The notes under the pieces are model-generated. The model did not search any database, had not been told where the DNA came from, and saw only the letters and a list, made by a program, of their open reading frames with translations. A stretch of DNA of 64,000 nucleotides from the NCBI RefSeq assembly GCF_900156735.1, contig NZ_FTOL01000002.1, positions 186,001-250,000 of the forward strand, written 5' to 3'. Positions 7,930 through 16,615 of this stretch are shown here, piece by piece (within the stretch, counting starts at the first letter, position 1; each line of letters starts with the position of its first letter). The stretch is from Chryseobacterium ureilyticum. Lineage in GTDB: Bacteria > Bacteroidota > Bacteroidia > Flavobacteriales > Weeksellaceae. Made by a program: the position numbers and the translations under genes.

Positions 7930-8376
7930 TTATTGATTGTCTTCTGCAAACCATTCTCCATAAGAGTTTTCTGTCTCATGAAGTTTAAGATAAGCAAGGG
8001 AAATTCCTTCCGGAAGTCTTGATTTTATTTTTGCGGCAATGGCATACAACATATTTTCGCAAGTTGGCTGGAAACTGCAATAAATTACTTTATGACCTTT
8101 CTGCTCAAGATCATCTCCTAATTCTTTATGTGGTGACAGGGCATTTACAAGAACGGCGTGATCCCAAACATCAACAATTTCAGATTTTACGATACTTTTA
8201 ATATCTCCGAAATCAACTACCATCCCGTTTTTAGGGTTTTCAATATCATTAATCGGTTTTCCCTTCACTGTTACGAACAGCTTATAGGAATGTCCATGCA
8301 TATTTTTACATTTTCCATCGTAATTATAAAGTACGTGGGCTGTTTCGAATGTAAAAATTTTTGTAATTCGTATCAT
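7930..8376 (-). CDS. queD: 6-carboxytetrahydropterin synthase
   Basis: A 148-aa T-fold enzyme of queuosine/7-deazaguanine synthesis, converting dihydroneopterin triphosphate to 6-carboxytetrahydropterin. Zinc ligands His14, His27 and His29 (FETAHVLY and MHGHSYKL), catalytic Cys23, DHAVL histidine and the terminal HETENSYGEW glutamate are all in place. Other que genes are not in this window. The start is the ATG at 8376, 15 bases downstream of a -7 box. Confidence 0.93.
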   Translation of the reverse strand: MIRITKIFTFETAHVLYNYDGKCKNMHGHSYKLFVTVKGKPINDIENPKNGMVVDFGDIKSIVKSEIVDVWDHAVLVNALSPHKELGDDLEQKGHKVIYCSFQPTCENMLYAIAAKIKSRLPEGISLAYLKLHETENSYGEWFAEDNQ

Positions 8377-8390
8377 ATTGCAAAGATATA

Positions 8391-8398
8391 ATAAAACA
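8391..8398 (-). promoter_or_regulatory. -7 promoter box for queD-lpxH
   Basis: CAAAGATA on the plus strand is TATCTTTG on the coding strand, an exact TAnnTTTG match very close to the queD ATG, giving a leader of under 10 bases. Confidence 0.65.
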
Positions 8399-8473
8399 GT
8401 CTAACTTAAAAAAGCCAGACTGCTATTAATGGATTCAAATATCCATTGAAAATCATTAAAAACTTAATTAATT

Positions 8474-9730
8474 TTATAAGTGTTCTGATGCATTAGTCTG
8501 TTTGATGAAAACTACTCCATTAAAGCTCTCATTAAGCTTTAGAGGTTCTGTAATCGTAAACTTTTCTGTTGCAGGAGTAATGGGACCATAGCCTATAAAT
8601 CTCATTTTAAAAGGTTGCCCATATGTATTTTCTGAGTTCCTATTAAAGTTTATAAAATAATTTTCGTATTTATTATTTACTAATTTTTCTTCCCAGCTAT
8701 TTTCCATTTGTTTTGGAAGCGTATAAGAAGTGTATTTATTATTTTTTATAGCGCGAGGATCAGTTGTAGCACTATAGTTACCAGAGGCTGTAGAAGTTGC
8801 AAGAGCATAATATTGTTGTCCATACTTCTCTTTTAGGTATCCACCCATTCCATCTACGATAATTGGTTTTAGTGCAATATGGGCGTTATGAGCTAAAAGA
8901 ATCATTTTCTTATTATACCCGGATTGAATTTTTTGAATCATTTCAGCCATAATAAGGTCTCTGGACACATCATAGTTTTTTTTACTGGCTTCATAAGGAA
9001 TTTTAAAACCTTGTTCAAGATTATATAAAGCCAGCTTTGAGTTTAAATCTATCTTTTTCCCATAAAGACTATCTGCCTTTTTTACTAGCAAGAATCCTTC
9101 TGTTCCATTTTTTATAACTGCTTTCATATCAAGTTTAAAAGATGGATCGTTCTGTTTTTCCCACATTTCATCCTGTAATGCGGCTTTTTTTCTAATCTCA
9201 TCAGTTATCTCAGCATATTCTTTTCCCAGACCGATAGATTTTTTCAGAATTTCTGCACTATTGGTAAGAACATCGGTATCAAAACCGGAAATAATGACTT
9301 TGTCTTTATGGTTTTTATTATATTCTCTTATCCACATCATAAGATCATAGATCTCTTTTGTCTGCCAAATAGAAGTTATATATTTCTTTAGAGCAACATG
9401 TAAATCCGCATCAGAGTTTACAGCCTCATTAAGAAGTGAAGCGTCACCATAAGCGCTCTCAAAAGCTATAATTCTAAAATCACTTTTATTAATTAATTGT
9501 TTTGAAATTTCACTTCTGATTTCATTAAATTCTTTGGTTCCATGTGTTCCTTCTCCTAACCCAACGATAGTATAGTCTTTGAATTGTGTATTGATATTTT
9601 TTACAGCTTTAGTCATATTTTTATGATCTGAAAACTGTTTAGGAATTTGAATTACATTTTTGTCATTTTGTGAAAAAACTATCGAAGAAAACAATAGAAA
9701 AGCAAAGGTCAGATGTTTATTATTGAGCAT
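8474..9730 (-). CDS. Erythromycin esterase-like family secreted protein
   Basis: 418 aa with a Sec signal peptide (about residues 1-20, ending VFSQ). The mature part carries the Ere-family signatures: GLGEGTHGTKEFNEIRSEI (the GExxHGxxEF-like catalytic His/Glu block), IIAFESAYGD, ISGFDTDV and ILLAHNAHIAL. Ere enzymes hydrolyse macrolide lactones, but most family members in environmental Bacteroidetes have unknown substrates, so macrolide resistance should not be assumed. It follows the serine hydrolase gene by 27 bases, suggesting one transcript. Confidence 0.85.
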   Translation of the reverse strand: MLNNKHLTFAFLLFSSIVFSQNDKNVIQIPKQFSDHKNMTKAVKNINTQFKDYTIVGLGEGTHGTKEFNEIRSEISKQLINKSDFRIIAFESAYGDASLLNEAVNSDADLHVALKKYITSIWQTKEIYDLMMWIREYNKNHKDKVIISGFDTDVLTNSAEILKKSIGLGKEYAEITDEIRKKAALQDEMWEKQNDPSFKLDMKAVIKNGTEGFLLVKKADSLYGKKIDLNSKLALYNLEQGFKIPYEASKKNYDVSRDLIMAEMIQKIQSGYNKKMILLAHNAHIALKPIIVDGMGGYLKEKYGQQYYALATSTASGNYSATTDPRAIKNNKYTSYTLPKQMENSWEEKLVNNKYENYFINFNRNSENTYGQPFKMRFIGYGPITPATEKFTITEPLKLNESFNGVVFIKQTNASEHL

Positions 9731-9757
9731 GATTACGTTATATTTAAAGATTATGTC

Positions 9758-11200
9758 TTAATTGATTGTCAGGGTTAAATTATTATCCCTTGTGCCATCA
9801 ATATTCAAAGCATTGTAAGGAATTGTAAGCCATCCGGTTTTATTCATTACAAATTTAAAGCTGTAATTTTTTCCTTTTTCAAAAGTGGATTTTGGAACTG
9901 TAACTTCAAAGGTATTATTCTTTTTAAGAGTCATCTGGTAAGAAAGATCATTCATATTCCAATTGTTAAATGCTCCTGCTACTGAAATACTTTTAACAAA
10001 TTTTGTGCTTTCACCTTTAGGATATTGATAGGAAAAAATTATCTTGTCATTTTCAGTTCTGTATCCGTAGGTTTGTTTCTTCAGATTGTGGTTGATAAAT
10101 GGTTCCGCAATAGTAATCTCTTCTGCAAGCATGTAAGGATCCATTAATTTTTCATCCATAATCCCAGCAATATGGTTCATCATCTGGTACATCACCGGAA
10201 AACCTTTATTCCCGTTGTACATTATAACAATAGACATATCATTAGCAGGAAAAATACTATATGCACTTACATTTCCACCTGAAAAACCATACGATCTTAT
10301 CTTATTGGAATCTGTAATTTCCCAACCATGAGCAAATTCCCAACCGTTATTTTTATAGTCAAATGGCTGCCACATCATTTTTTTTGTTTCCGGTTTCAGG
10401 AAATCATTTTTACTAAAATGAATACTCCATTGTAGAAAAGCAGGAAGAGTAATTGCCAATCCGTTTGATGAATGTGCCCTTACTCCATCAACAGCTGTTA
10501 ATTTCTCGTATTGCTTTGCTACCTCATTATAATTATACTTCTGTATTCTGTGTGGAATTTCCTCAACAGAATTGGAAGAAAACACTACCTGATTTTTAGA
10601 ATCCGGAAATTGATTTTCAATGATATAATCTTCATAAGATTTTCCTGTTATCTTTTCAATGATCATTGTGATCAGCAGATAATTAGTCTGATTATATCGG
10701 TAATGGTCTCCGGTTTCAAATTCCATTTTTTCTTTCCCTAGACTCTCAAGAACTTCTGAATTGGTTGCATTTACTGAAATATCTTTAAAATCTACAACAT
10801 CAGGAACTCCCGATGAATGTGATAGCAGATGTTTTACCTGAAGGTTTTGCCAGTCTTTTGCCAAATTATCCACATATTTTGAAACTTTATCTTCCAATGA
10901 AAGTTTTCCATCTTCAATCAGTTTAAAAAGTCCGACATTTGACATCAGTTTTGTATTGGAATATACTCTGAACATAGAGTTGGTGTCAACTTTTTTGGTA
11001 CTTTCCAGATTTTCACGCCCATAATATTGCTGAAATGTTACTTGATTATTTTTTACAATTCCTACCGCCATTCCCGGAATCTCATTGATCTGAATGACCT
11101 TTTTCACATAATGATCAATTACTTTTGACTGTTCGGCAGTTTGGCTGTATCCCAAAAATGGAACGCTTAAAAAAAGTGCTACGAAAAATGATTCTTTCAT
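9758..11200 (-). CDS. Secreted serine hydrolase (class C beta-lactamase family) with C-terminal E-set/CBM48-like domain
   Basis: 480 aa with signal peptide (1-19, ending LGYSQ). The beta-lactamase/transpeptidase-like domain has the nucleophile motif S81-N-T-K84 and a YNQTNY block (170-175) in the place of YxN. The last roughly 100 residues (AGAFNNWNMNDLSYQMTL, VPKSTFEKGKNYSFKFV, DNNLTLTIN) match the glycogen-binding/CBM48 E-set type seen in AMPK and in Bacteroidetes esterases. Such proteins act as esterases or D-peptidases more often than beta-lactamases. The pairing with a glycan-binding-like module suggests a surface or periplasmic role. Confidence 0.85.
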   Translation of the reverse strand: MKESFFVALFLSVPFLGYSQTAEQSKVIDHYVKKVIQINEIPGMAVGIVKNNQVTFQQYYGRENLESTKKVDTNSMFRVYSNTKLMSNVGLFKLIEDGKLSLEDKVSKYVDNLAKDWQNLQVKHLLSHSSGVPDVVDFKDISVNATNSEVLESLGKEKMEFETGDHYRYNQTNYLLITMIIEKITGKSYEDYIIENQFPDSKNQVVFSSNSVEEIPHRIQKYNYNEVAKQYEKLTAVDGVRAHSSNGLAITLPAFLQWSIHFSKNDFLKPETKKMMWQPFDYKNNGWEFAHGWEITDSNKIRSYGFSGGNVSAYSIFPANDMSIVIMYNGNKGFPVMYQMMNHIAGIMDEKLMDPYMLAEEITIAEPFINHNLKKQTYGYRTENDKIIFSYQYPKGESTKFVKSISVAGAFNNWNMNDLSYQMTLKKNNTFEVTVPKSTFEKGKNYSFKFVMNKTGWLTIPYNALNIDGTRDNNLTLTIN

Positions 11201-11312
11201 GGTGTGTTAGTTATAATATCACTTAATAAGACACTCCTTTTCCTGATTATGTTACATTAAGTTTTAAACATTTAGAGATACCATTGAAAAACAAAAGTTT
11301 AGATATTAAATT

Positions 11313-11981
11313 TTATTGGTAAAGCTTTGGTTCTGTAATTCCTTTTTTAAGGAACAATTCTTTATTCATTTCAAAATGTGAAGTTGTCATGAAATTATAA
11401 TATTCTTTAAACGAGGGTAGACCATATTCTGTTCTTAGTTTTTCAACATTTACGCTATCAGTCAAACCATTTTTGGGAACAGCCTGTCCTACTTTATTGT
11501 AAGTAACCTGTGTTCCAAATCTTTGTTTTTGGTCAGAATTAATCGCTACTCTGTCCTCCAATAATGCATACTCATTTTTATGAGCATTATTTTTCTTCAT
11601 TTCTTTTTTCAAAGCTTTAAGAATTTCTTTTTGAAAATCAACGTCGTCATCAGCATGCTGAACGGAAATCCAAAATTTGGTAGTATTTTCTTTTCCGACC
11701 TGCTTAAAACCTAAAAAACCATACTGAGCATACATTTTTTTGATTTTATTTTGATTATCTTTTCCTACACTATCTCTTTTGGCTTCAAATATTTTCCAGA
11801 CTTTATCTTTTCCATATTTTCTGGTCATTTCTTCAGAAGGAATTTTTGCATATTCCTGATCTATTTTTGCAATATAATCAAGTTCTGAAATAATTTTTAC
11901 GCGTTCGGAATCTGATATTTTTTTAGTGGAATTACAACCGATAAAGGATAAAGAAATAAATAAAAAGAGTGTTTTTTTCAT
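11313..11981 (-). CDS. DUF6624 family lipoprotein
   Basis: 222 aa starting with a lipoprotein signal (MKKTLFLFISLSFIGC, Cys16). The C-terminal region matches DUF6624: VQHADDDVDFQKEIL, YALLEDRVAINSDQKQRFGT and LPSFKEYYNF. Function of the family is unknown. The gene lies downstream of a run of orphan genes on the same strand but is separated from them by a terminator. Confidence 0.75.
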   Translation of the reverse strand: MKKTLFLFISLSFIGCNSTKKISDSERVKIISELDYIAKIDQEYAKIPSEEMTRKYGKDKVWKIFEAKRDSVGKDNQNKIKKMYAQYGFLGFKQVGKENTTKFWISVQHADDDVDFQKEILKALKKEMKKNNAHKNEYALLEDRVAINSDQKQRFGTQVTYNKVGQAVPKNGLTDSVNVEKLRTEYGLPSFKEYYNFMTTSHFEMNKELFLKKGITEPKLYQ

Positions 11982-12027
11982 GGATAGTTTTTTATTAATT
12001 CTGTTTGGTTAAGAATGGAATAAAAAT

Positions 12028-12062
12028 AAGCCTTAGTTCTTATGCTCAAAGAACCAAGGCTT
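12028..12062 (-). terminator. Rho-independent terminator downstream of the 12104-12487 gene
   Basis: 14-nt arms AAGCCTTAGTTCTT and AAGAACCAAGGCTT, 13 of 14 paired, 7-nt loop, with a T-rich tract after it on the minus strand. Confidence 0.85.
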
Positions 12063-12103
12063 ACCTTTATTAAAACTTTATGCTTTTTAATACTTTTTTA
12101 GCA

Positions 12104-12487
12104 TTATACCGGTTTTAATTTTTCTATTTCGAAACCTAGATTTGCTAAATACTGCACACCGTTTTGCCTTTCCAGAATATTTTCTCCCGTCCATCCGTTT
12201 TCACGTCCTAGGAGAATAAACTTTCTTATATATTGAGGTTCATTAAGATTTACATTTTCAGTAGAATTCGTTGTTGTATTGACTAAACTAACCCCTGATT
12301 TTAATGGTTGTCCCATTATATAATCATCGAAGGTCAGAAAATCAATACTCAAAGGAAACTGTTTTTTACCAATGAGAAAAATTTTCACAGTCAAAGTATT
12401 TGTTTCTGTTCCCGGATGAAATGTATCAGTAACAGTGTAAAGATATTCCAGATTATCAACAACAATTTTTCTTAATTTATTTTTCAT
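12104..12487 (-). CDS. Hypothetical protein, 127 aa
   Basis: A small soluble protein with no signal peptide; not recognised. It is rich in beta-prone segments (NTLTVKIFLIG, FPLSIDFLTF) and ends VQYLANLGFEIEKLKPV. The start ATG at 12487 is preceded by a perfect Shine-Dalgarno core GGAGG with 7 bases spacing, exceptional in this window and a strong argument for the start. It sits 27 bases after the preceding hypothetical gene and ends in a strong terminator, so it is the last gene of the 13967-12104 transcript. Confidence 0.6.
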   Translation of the reverse strand: MKNKLRKIVVDNLEYLYTVTDTFHPGTETNTLTVKIFLIGKKQFPLSIDFLTFDDYIMGQPLKSGVSLVNTTTNSTENVNLNEPQYIRKFILLGRENGWTGENILERQNGVQYLANLGFEIEKLKPV

Positions 12488-12514
12488 GATGTACCTCCAT
12501 TTCCGGGATTGCAG

Positions 12515-13039
12515 CTATTTGTAATAATCTTTTACTCCGACTCCTATAGTCCAGAAGTTTTTTGCTTTCTTCAGATCTTCTTCCAGCCATTCTTTATTTT
12601 CTTCATATTCATTATTGGCTTTCATATCTGCCATTTCATCTTCCACATCCTGCTCGGTTGCTTGTCTCCATAGCCCGACTGAAAGATTAAAAAATGTGTA
12701 ACAATATTCTGCTTCCCAATCGTCTACTTTACCATTATTTTTCTCTGAAAGCAAAGTAACAAGCTGAGCGGCTCCAATCTGAAACGGATTGATCTCATAG
12801 AGTTCTAATTCTGTTTTTTCAGGAAAAGGACCGTAAATAAACTCTATAAATTCGGCGTGTCCATTTTTATCAAAGTCAATTCTTAATTCGTAATCATCAT
12901 AATAAGATTGTACTTTATCAGAAATTACTGAGGGTTTCCCCAACAGTTTTTTTATATTGGGTTTTGACTCTCCCAAGAGAAGCTTTCCTATATTTTCAAT
13001 TTCAATTCCTTCTAGCGGAATAATTTTAATTTTTATCAT
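12515..13039 (-). CDS. Hypothetical acidic protein, about 174 aa
   Basis: The ATG at 13039 is chosen because an earlier in-frame start (13084) would overlap the end of the metalloprotease gene. The product (MIKIKIIPLEGIEIENIGKL...) is cytosolic and acidic at the C-terminus (DVEDEMADMKANNEYEENKEW). Its size, acidity and position after a lipoprotein gene resemble small immunity-like proteins of Bacteroidetes, but I do not recognise a named family. Confidence 0.6.
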   Translation of the reverse strand: MIKIKIIPLEGIEIENIGKLLLGESKPNIKKLLGKPSVISDKVQSYYDDYELRIDFDKNGHAEFIEFIYGPFPEKTELELYEINPFQIGAAQLVTLLSEKNNGKVDDWEAEYCYTFFNLSVGLWRQATEQDVEDEMADMKANNEYEENKEWLEEDLKKAKNFWTIGVGVKDYYK

Positions 13040-13058
13040 TTGTGTGTGTTTATCGAAT

Positions 13059-13967
13059 TTATTGTAGCCAAAAACTTTGTTCAAGAACTTCTATGGGTTT
13101 CATGGTATAGATCTTTTTCCAGGAATCCTCTCCATTTCTTTTAACGAATTCTTCTACGATTCTGAAGCCTAAATAATATCCTATTGCTCCAGGGTATTTT
13201 TCACCAATTTTAAAATTTCTATTCGCAAAATCCCTTGACTGCTTTTCATCTCCTGATAAATAGTATTTCTTTAAAAGACCTTTCAGCTTATCCTCATTGC
13301 TGATACAATATTGAAATTCTTCTTCAGAATATTTCAATTCACTGGCTTTTGTATATTTCTTTTCGTGAAAGATATAGCTTACATAGGTTGCGAATCCCTC
13401 ATCAATAATTCTGTCCAGTACAATTTTTTCTGTTGGAGGTTTGGTTGCAGAATATATTTGATGATTGAGTTCATGCGGATAAAGATTGATGATAACATCA
13501 TTGTTAATATTCACCTTATTGGCAAGGTCGATTAACATTATTCCTCCGGACAATCCTCCTAAATCTGTAAATGCAGGACCATATAACAGATACCATTTTC
13601 CTTTGGGCTTATATCCTGTAAAGGCAGACATTTCTCTTGCATATTTTTTTAGTCCATCCGAAAGAACCCGAGAATTTACTTTTTTATTTTCTTTCCATGA
13701 ATCCTCTTTTACCAAAGCTTTTTCATTGGTCCATTTTAAAAAAGCATGCTCATCACCTATATATCCTTCCCATAATTCTTTGTTGGGAACATATATTTTT
13801 TCTACAAGAATTTCATTTTGATTTTGAGGTTTGCTTTTTTTGATATCGGCGAAAGTGGAAATTTGCGTAGTCCCCAGATCAATAACCGAAAATTCATTAT
13901 TCAGATTTTGTGTTTTACAGGAAAGCATTAAAACCGGAAGTAGGAATAACAGAAGTTTTTTTTTCAT
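13059..13967 (-). CDS. Putative zinc metallopeptidase lipoprotein
   Basis: 302 aa with lipoprotein signal MKKKLLLFLLPVLMLSC (Cys17). Residues 165-169 are HELNH, a canonical HExxH zinc motif, followed by DEGFATYV with Glu190, the spacing of a gluzincin third ligand. This resembles DUF2268/DUF5700-type peptidases. It is expected to be anchored to an outer or inner membrane facing the periplasm. First gene of a three-gene set with two unknown proteins. Confidence 0.72.
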   Translation of the reverse strand: MKKKLLLFLLPVLMLSCKTQNLNNEFSVIDLGTTQISTFADIKKSKPQNQNEILVEKIYVPNKELWEGYIGDEHAFLKWTNEKALVKEDSWKENKKVNSRVLSDGLKKYAREMSAFTGYKPKGKWYLLYGPAFTDLGGLSGGIMLIDLANKVNINNDVIINLYPHELNHQIYSATKPPTEKIVLDRIIDEGFATYVSYIFHEKKYTKASELKYSEEEFQYCISNEDKLKGLLKKYYLSGDEKQSRDFANRNFKIGEKYPGAIGYYLGFRIVEEFVKRNGEDSWKKIYTMKPIEVLEQSFWLQ

Positions 13968-14030
13968 GAATAGTTTTTAATGGTTCAACTTTTAAGAACC
14001 TTCGTTGAATATCGTTAAAAGTACTCATTT

Positions 14031-14417
14031 TCAGAGTATCAACCCTAATTTTTCCAGCCAGTTTCTTTCCAAACGTTTTATTTTTTTCGTTTCGGTGTCA
14101 AATAAAACCCACAATGTAGTTGAATCCACTACAAGCTCATCATTACAGTAAAATTCCACTTTTCTCGGCTGTTTTGCGCCTTCAGGAATTTGCGGATACG
14201 TTTTCACGGTGATAATGTCATCGAGATAGACTTGTTTTTTATATTGAATATGATGATCCAAAAGCATCCAGGCATCATTTACATATTCTGTATTTTGCTT
14301 CAAAAGATCCCAATGTTCTGCGGCTACTTCCTCTACCCAATGTACATATTGTACATTATTGACATGTCTGTTTTGATCAATATATTCTTCTGTAACTCTG
14401 ATTTGTTTTTCATGCAT
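14031..14417 (-). CDS. Acyl-CoA thioesterase, hotdog 4HBT family
   Basis: About 128 aa from the ATG at 14417. The 4HBT signature is clear: VTEEYIDQNRHVNNVQYVHWVEEVAAEHW (with a conserved Asp and HVNN), then a five-stranded pattern typical of hotdog folds and an ALWVLFD-like C-terminal strand (TTLWVLFDTETKK). It hydrolyses short or aromatic acyl-CoA thioesters; substrate not predictable. A longer form starting with TTG at 14447 is rejected because that TTG is part of the -7 promoter box. Confidence 0.85.
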   Translation of the reverse strand: MHEKQIRVTEEYIDQNRHVNNVQYVHWVEEVAAEHWDLLKQNTEYVNDAWMLLDHHIQYKKQVYLDDIITVKTYPQIPEGAKQPRKVEFYCNDELVVDSTTLWVLFDTETKKIKRLERNWLEKLGLIL

Positions 14418-14444
14418 TAAATTCATCTCGCGTAAATGTTTACT

Positions 14445-14452
14445 CAAATTTA
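14445..14452 (-). promoter_or_regulatory. -7 promoter box for the thioesterase gene
   Basis: CAAATTTA on the plus strand, TAAATTTG on the coding strand, an exact TAnnTTTG match that rules out the TTG start at 14447. Confidence 0.6.
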
Positions 14453-14503
14453 TGACTTAAAATACAAATATATCAGTCTCTTCAATACAAAAAACAATAA
14501 AAA

Positions 14504-14530
14504 ACGGAACCAGATATTGATCTGATCCGT
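14504..14530 (-). terminator. Terminator after ompH/skp-like gene
   Basis: Stem ACGGAaCCAGAT/ATCTGaTCCGT (one mismatch), 4-nt loop, with a T-rich tract following on the minus strand. Confidence 0.8.
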
Positions 14531-14556
14531 GTATATTCTTTATGATATTAAGCTTA

Positions 14557-15126
14557 TTATTTCTTCGCTGCCGGTTTAGTAGCAGTTGCAGAAGCCCCTA
14601 ACTTTGTTTTCACCTGAGCTGTGATATCCTCACTTCCGTCTGTGTACACAAGGTTGTTCCCATCCTGTGCTGAAACGTCAAATACATAACTTAAATTTCT
14701 TTCTTTAGCCACCGCTGAAATAGCAGCTTTTACTTTCTGCTGAATTGGGGTAATCAATTCTCCTTGCTTTGTAGAAATTTCTTTTGCAGCCTGAGCTCTA
14801 CCATCTTCAATCTTCTTACCTAAAGTCTGAAGTTCTGTCTGAGCTGCCATCAGTTCTTTAGTAACAGCTTCTTTATTTGCTTCACTCAATGTTTTTTCTT
14901 TGTCCTGAGCAACCTTCAGTTTAGTCTGATATTCAGTGATCATTTTTTCAATTTCTCCCTGTTTTGTTTTAGTCAGATTGTCAATAGTAGCACCTGCAGT
15001 TTTCACTTCAGTTAAACTTGCAAAAATGTCTTCTGTGTTTACATTTCCGATCTTCTGCTGAGCATTTGCAACATTCGCTGTTAGTGTTAATCCTGCTGCA
15101 ATAAAAAATAATTTAATTAGTTTCAT
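14557..15126 (-). CDS. OmpH/Skp-family periplasmic chaperone
   Basis: 189 aa with a Sec signal (residues 1-22, ANVANAQQ). The mature protein begins with the OmpH motif QKIGNVNTEDIF, continues in a long Lys/Glu/Gln-rich coiled coil (about 45-130, the Skp tentacles) and returns to a beta strand LSYVFDVSAQDGNNLVYTDGSEDIT. It escorts unfolded outer-membrane proteins through the periplasm. The low-complexity tail ATATKPAAKK is common in Bacteroidetes homologues. A -7 box lies about 42 bases upstream. It is not next to bamA here. Confidence 0.9.
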   Translation of the reverse strand: MKLIKLFFIAAGLTLTANVANAQQKIGNVNTEDIFASLTEVKTAGATIDNLTKTKQGEIEKMITEYQTKLKVAQDKEKTLSEANKEAVTKELMAAQTELQTLGKKIEDGRAQAAKEISTKQGELITPIQQKVKAAISAVAKERNLSYVFDVSAQDGNNLVYTDGSEDITAQVKTKLGASATATKPAAKK

Positions 15127-15167
15127 TGTTATCTCTTTTATTCAAAAACTTTTGTTTTTTCCGGTTC

Positions 15168-15175
15168 CAAATATA
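15168..15175 (-). promoter_or_regulatory. -7 promoter box for the ompH/skp-like gene
   Basis: CAAATATA on the plus strand, TATATTTG on the coding strand, an exact consensus match. Confidence 0.6.
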
Positions 15176-15261
15176 AATGTAATTTTTCATTTAACTATTA
15201 TCACTTAAAAAACAGTTATAAAACTTTAAAAACAAGCTTGGATTTTATTCATTTCAAATAA

Positions 15262-15286
15262 AAACCTTCCCGAAATGAGAAGGTTT
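15262..15286 (-). terminator. Terminator of the aceBA operon
   Basis: AAACCTTC/GAAGGTTT 8-bp stem with a 9-nt loop, T-rich on the minus strand beyond it, 25 bases past the aceA stop. Confidence 0.75.
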
Positions 15287-15310
15287 ACATCAAAAAAATA
15301 TGGAAAATGA

Positions 15311-16591
15311 TTAATGAAACTGAGCAGTTTCTGTAGAATCTTTCATTGCCACGGTAGCAGAGGAACCATTGGTAACAACATTTTGCACCTCATCAAAGTA
15401 TCCTGTCCCTACAAAAGACTGGTGTTTTACAGCTCTGAATCCCTTCTGCTGTAAAGCAAACTCACGTTCCTGTAGTTCTGAATATCCAGCCATTCCTCTT
15501 TCTTTATAAGCTAATGCCAATTCAAACATTGCCGTATTCAATGCATGGAATCCTGCCAATGTTATAAACTGGAATTTATAACCCATTTTTGCTAGTTCTT
15601 CGCGGAAAGTAGACATTTCTTCAACACTCAGCTTTGCAGCCCAGTTGAATGATGGTGAACAGTTGTAAGCAAGCATCTTTCCGGGAAACTTAGCATGTAT
15701 ACCTTCTGCGAATCTTCTTGCCTGCTCCAAATCAGGATTGGAGGTTTCCATCCAGATCAGATCTGCATAAGGAGCGTAAGATAAACCTCTGTCGATACCT
15801 TGTTCTACTCCGTTTTTTACTACATAAAATCCTTCAGAAGTTCTCTCACCAGTCACGAATTTTTTATCTCTGTCATCGATATCTGAAGTCAGTAAATCTG
15901 CCGCATCCGCATCTGTTCTTGCAATAATAAGTGTTGGAACACCCAATACATCCGCTGCAAGGCGAGCTGCAATTAATTTATTAACGGCTTCCTGAGTAGG
16001 AACCAATACTTTCCCTCCTAAATGACCACATTTCTTTGCTGAAGAAAGCTGATCTTCAAAATGTACTCCTGCTGCACCTGCTTCGATCATCTGTTTCATG
16101 AGCTCAAAAGCATTGAGGTTTCCTCCAAAACCTGCTTCAGCATCAGCAATAATAGGTACCAGATATTCTTTATTTCCTGCTCCGCTTACAGATTGTACCT
16201 GATCTGCTCTTATTAAAGCATTATTTATTTTTTTCACTACTGAAGGCACGGAATTCGCCGGATACAATGACTGATCGGGATACATTTCTCCAGAGAGATT
16301 AGCATCAGCTGCCACCTGCCATCCAGAAAGGTAAATTGCTTCCAAACCAGCATCTACTTCCTGTACAGCTTGGTTACCCGTTAATGCTCCCAGTCCAGCT
16401 ACAAAATCCTGGTTATTTAATTTATCCCAGAATTTTTTAGACATTTCCGTTGCAATCGTATAATCTATTTTATAAGAACCACGAAGTTTTAAAACTTCTT
16501 CCGCCGTGTAAGGTCTTTTTACACCGTTCCAGCGTGGATTTGTCAGCCAATCTTGCTCTATAGCCTGGATTTGTTCTTGTCTTGTTTTCAT
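15311..16591 (-). CDS. aceA: Isocitrate lyase
   Basis: 426 aa. Cleaves isocitrate to glyoxylate and succinate, first step of the glyoxylate shunt. The signature KKCGHLGGK is at residues 186-194 with catalytic Cys188; the metal/substrate segment [11 protein letters not shown] (about 147-157) and FNWAAKL are intact. Length equals E. coli AceA (434 aa), i.e. the short tetrameric class. It lies 24 bases after the malate synthase gene on the same strand, forming aceBA; expression is expected to depend on the divergent regulator at 18317 and the palindrome at 18246-18259. Confidence 0.97.
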   Translation of the reverse strand: MKTRQEQIQAIEQDWLTNPRWNGVKRPYTAEEVLKLRGSYKIDYTIATEMSKKFWDKLNNQDFVAGLGALTGNQAVQEVDAGLEAIYLSGWQVAADANLSGEMYPDQSLYPANSVPSVVKKINNALIRADQVQSVSGAGNKEYLVPIIADAEAGFGGNLNAFELMKQMIEAGAAGVHFEDQLSSAKKCGHLGGKVLVPTQEAVNKLIAARLAADVLGVPTLIIARTDADAADLLTSDIDDRDKKFVTGERTSEGFYVVKNGVEQGIDRGLSYAPYADLIWMETSNPDLEQARRFAEGIHAKFPGKMLAYNCSPSFNWAAKLSVEEMSTFREELAKMGYKFQFITLAGFHALNTAMFELALAYKERGMAGYSELQEREFALQQKGFRAVKHQSFVGTGYFDEVQNVVTNGSSATVAMKDSTETAQFH

Positions 16592-16615
16592 AATATTTGG
16601 ATTTTGTTTGTTGAT

